A program made the translations under genes and the position numbers. Shown one piece after another: positions 63,007 through 64,000 of a DNA stretch of 64,000 nucleotides. The notes beneath the pieces were generated by a model. That model was given only the letters and a program-made list of their open reading frames with translations, did no database searches and was not told the DNA's origin. The stretch lies in contig NZ_LT629751.1 in the NCBI RefSeq assembly GCF_900104805.1, positions 310,001 through 374,000 of the forward strand, given 5' to 3'. The DNA comes from Pseudomonas oryzae (GTDB lineage: Bacteria; Pseudomonadota; Gammaproteobacteria; Pseudomonadales; Pseudomonadaceae). Numbering within the stretch: the first letter of the stretch is position 1; each line of letters opens with the position of its first letter.

Positions 63007-64000
63007 TCCCCGAACTCGGACACCTGGCGCTGATCCTCGCCCTGTGCCTGGCGGTGGTGCAGGCCACCCTGCCGATGGTCGGCGCCTGGCGCGGCGACGC
63101 GCAGTGGATGGGCCTGGCCCGGCCGGCGGCCTGGGGCCAGTTCGCCTTCCTGCTGTTCTCCTTCCTGTGCCTGACCCAGGCCTTCCTGGTCGACGACTTC
63201 TCGGTGGCCTACGTGGCCAGCAACTCCAACAGCGCGCTGCCCTGGTACTACAAGTTCAGCGCGGTGTGGGGCGCCCACGAGGGCTCGCTGCTGCTGTGGG
63301 CGCTGATCCTCGGCAGCTGGACCTTCGCCGTGTCGGTGTTCTCCCGCCAGCTGCCGGAGGTGATGCTGGCCCGGGTGCTGGGTGTGATGGGCATGATCAG
63401 CGTCGGCTTCCTGCTGTTCCTGATCGTCACCTCGAACCCGTTCGAGCGCCTGCTGCCCAACGCGCCGAGCGACGGCCGCGACCTCAATCCGCTGCTGCAG
63501 GACTTCGGCCTGATCGTCCACCCGCCGATGCTGTACATGGGCTACGTCGGCTTCTCGGTGGTGTTCGCCTTCGCTATCGCCGCGCTGCTCGGCGGCCGCC
63601 TCGACGCCGCCTGGGCGCGCTGGTCGCGGCCGTGGACCATCGTCGCCTGGGCCTTCCTCAGCATCGGCATCGTGCTCGGCTCCTGGTGGGCCTACTACGA
63701 GCTGGGCTGGGGCGGCTGGTGGTTCTGGGACCCGGTGGAGAACGCCTCGTTCATGCCCTGGCTGGTCGGCACCGCGCTGCTGCACTCGCTGGCGGTGACC
63801 GAGAAGCGCGGCGTGTTCAAGAGCTGGACGGTGCTGCTGGCCATCGCCGCCTTCTCGCTGAGCCTGCTCGGCACCTTCCTGGTGCGTTCCGGCGTGCTGA
63901 CCTCGGTGCACGCCTTCGCCGCCGACCCCGAGCGTGGCACCTTCATCCTGATCTTCCTGCTGTTCGTGGTGGGCAGCTCGCTGACCCTGTTCGCCCTGCG
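63003..64000 (+). CDS. ccmF: Cytochrome c haem lyase CcmF (3' truncated by window edge)
   Basis: CcmF takes haem from CcmE and ligates it to apocytochrome c. The frame starts at ATG 63003 (overlapping the ccmE stop) and is open to the end of the window, about 332 codons. It contains many membrane segments, [33 protein letters not shown] and the periplasmic WWD motif [16 protein letters not shown]. The rest of the gene, and presumably ccmG/H, lies downstream. Confidence 0.96.
   Translation, partial: MIPELGHLALILALCLAVVQATLPMVGAWRGDAQWMGLARPAAWGQFAFLLFSFLCLTQAFLVDDFSVAYVASNSNSALPWYYKFSAVWGAHEGSLLLWALILGSWTFAVSVFSRQLPEVMLARVLGVMGMISVGFLLFLIVTSNPFERLLPNAPSDGRDLNPLLQDFGLIVHPPMLYMGYVGFSVVFAFAIAALLGGRLDAAWARWSRPWTIVAWAFLSIGIVLGSWWAYYELGWGGWWFWDPVENASFMPWLVGTALLHSLAVTEKRGVFKSWTVLLAIAAFSLSLLGTFLVRSGVLTSVHAFAADPERGTFILIFLLFVVGSSLTLFAL

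Overview
The window is a very GC-rich gammaproteobacterial chromosome segment, most likely from a member of the Pseudomonadaceae. The evidence is gene order: fimV-truA-trpF-accD-folC-SPOR-cvpA-purF-metZ-SDR, then nadK-phosphoesterase-rhomboid-DUF1315-DUF2797-pepN, then moxR/VWA genes next to gdhB, then ccmABCDEF. These blocks match the order I know from Pseudomonas aeruginosa. The species cannot be named from this sequence alone.

Region 1 (1-10.0 kb, all +) is core metabolism: the 3' end of fimV, tRNA pseudouridylation, tryptophan, fatty acid, folate and purine synthesis, and methionine synthesis by direct sulfhydrylation. Region 2 (10.0-10.7 kb) holds tRNA-Val(CAC), two tandem tRNA-Asp(GTC) genes, a strong terminator and a 28-codon ORF. 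Region 3 (11.0-21.2 kb) has a coiled-coil protein, a PLP deaminase-like protein, a DUF1853 protein on the minus strand, and the nadK-to-pepN block. Region 4 (21.2-24.8 kb, minus) has an AHSA1-like protein, gcvT, sdaA and a small secreted repeat protein.

Region 5 (24.9-29.6 kb) is a glutarate/L-2-hydroxyglutarate module. A CsiR-type repressor is divergent from csiD (glutarate 2-hydroxylase), lhgO (L-2-hydroxyglutarate dehydrogenase) and a class III aminotransferase. The shared intergenic region has a near-consensus sigma70 promoter over an inverted repeat. Region 6 (29.6-31.4 kb) is accessory: a GNAT gene, a decayed aminotransferase fragment and an AT-rich foreign gene whose start is disrupted. 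Region 7 (31.4-39.2 kb, minus) is an NCS1 permease, porin, hydantoinase B and A, and AraC regulator cluster, apparently for uptake and opening of a hydantoin-like ring.

Region 8 (39.4-42.6 kb, minus) is a compact three-gene cassette of a HEPN-like protein, a KGGVGR-type ParA-like ATPase and a second P-loop ATPase. Both junctions are 4-base overlaps. It looks like an uncharacterised defence or toxin module. Region 9 (42.7-49.5 kb, minus) is a MoxR/DUF58/DUF4381/VWA/VWA-TPR/BatD operon. Region 10 is gdhB, a glutamine-synthetase-like gene and an MFS transporter.

Region 11 (57.5-60.0 kb) is the other highlight: a FleQ-like regulator overlapped by a FleN-like ATPase. The FleQ copy keeps its Walker motifs and the residues aligned with the c-di-GMP site, but GAFTGA has become GAFPGA. 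The FleN copy has lost the second Asp of its switch I motif. A FleQ-box-like sequence covers the predicted -35 of the pair. The window ends in ccmABCDE and the 5' part of ccmF (cytochrome c maturation).
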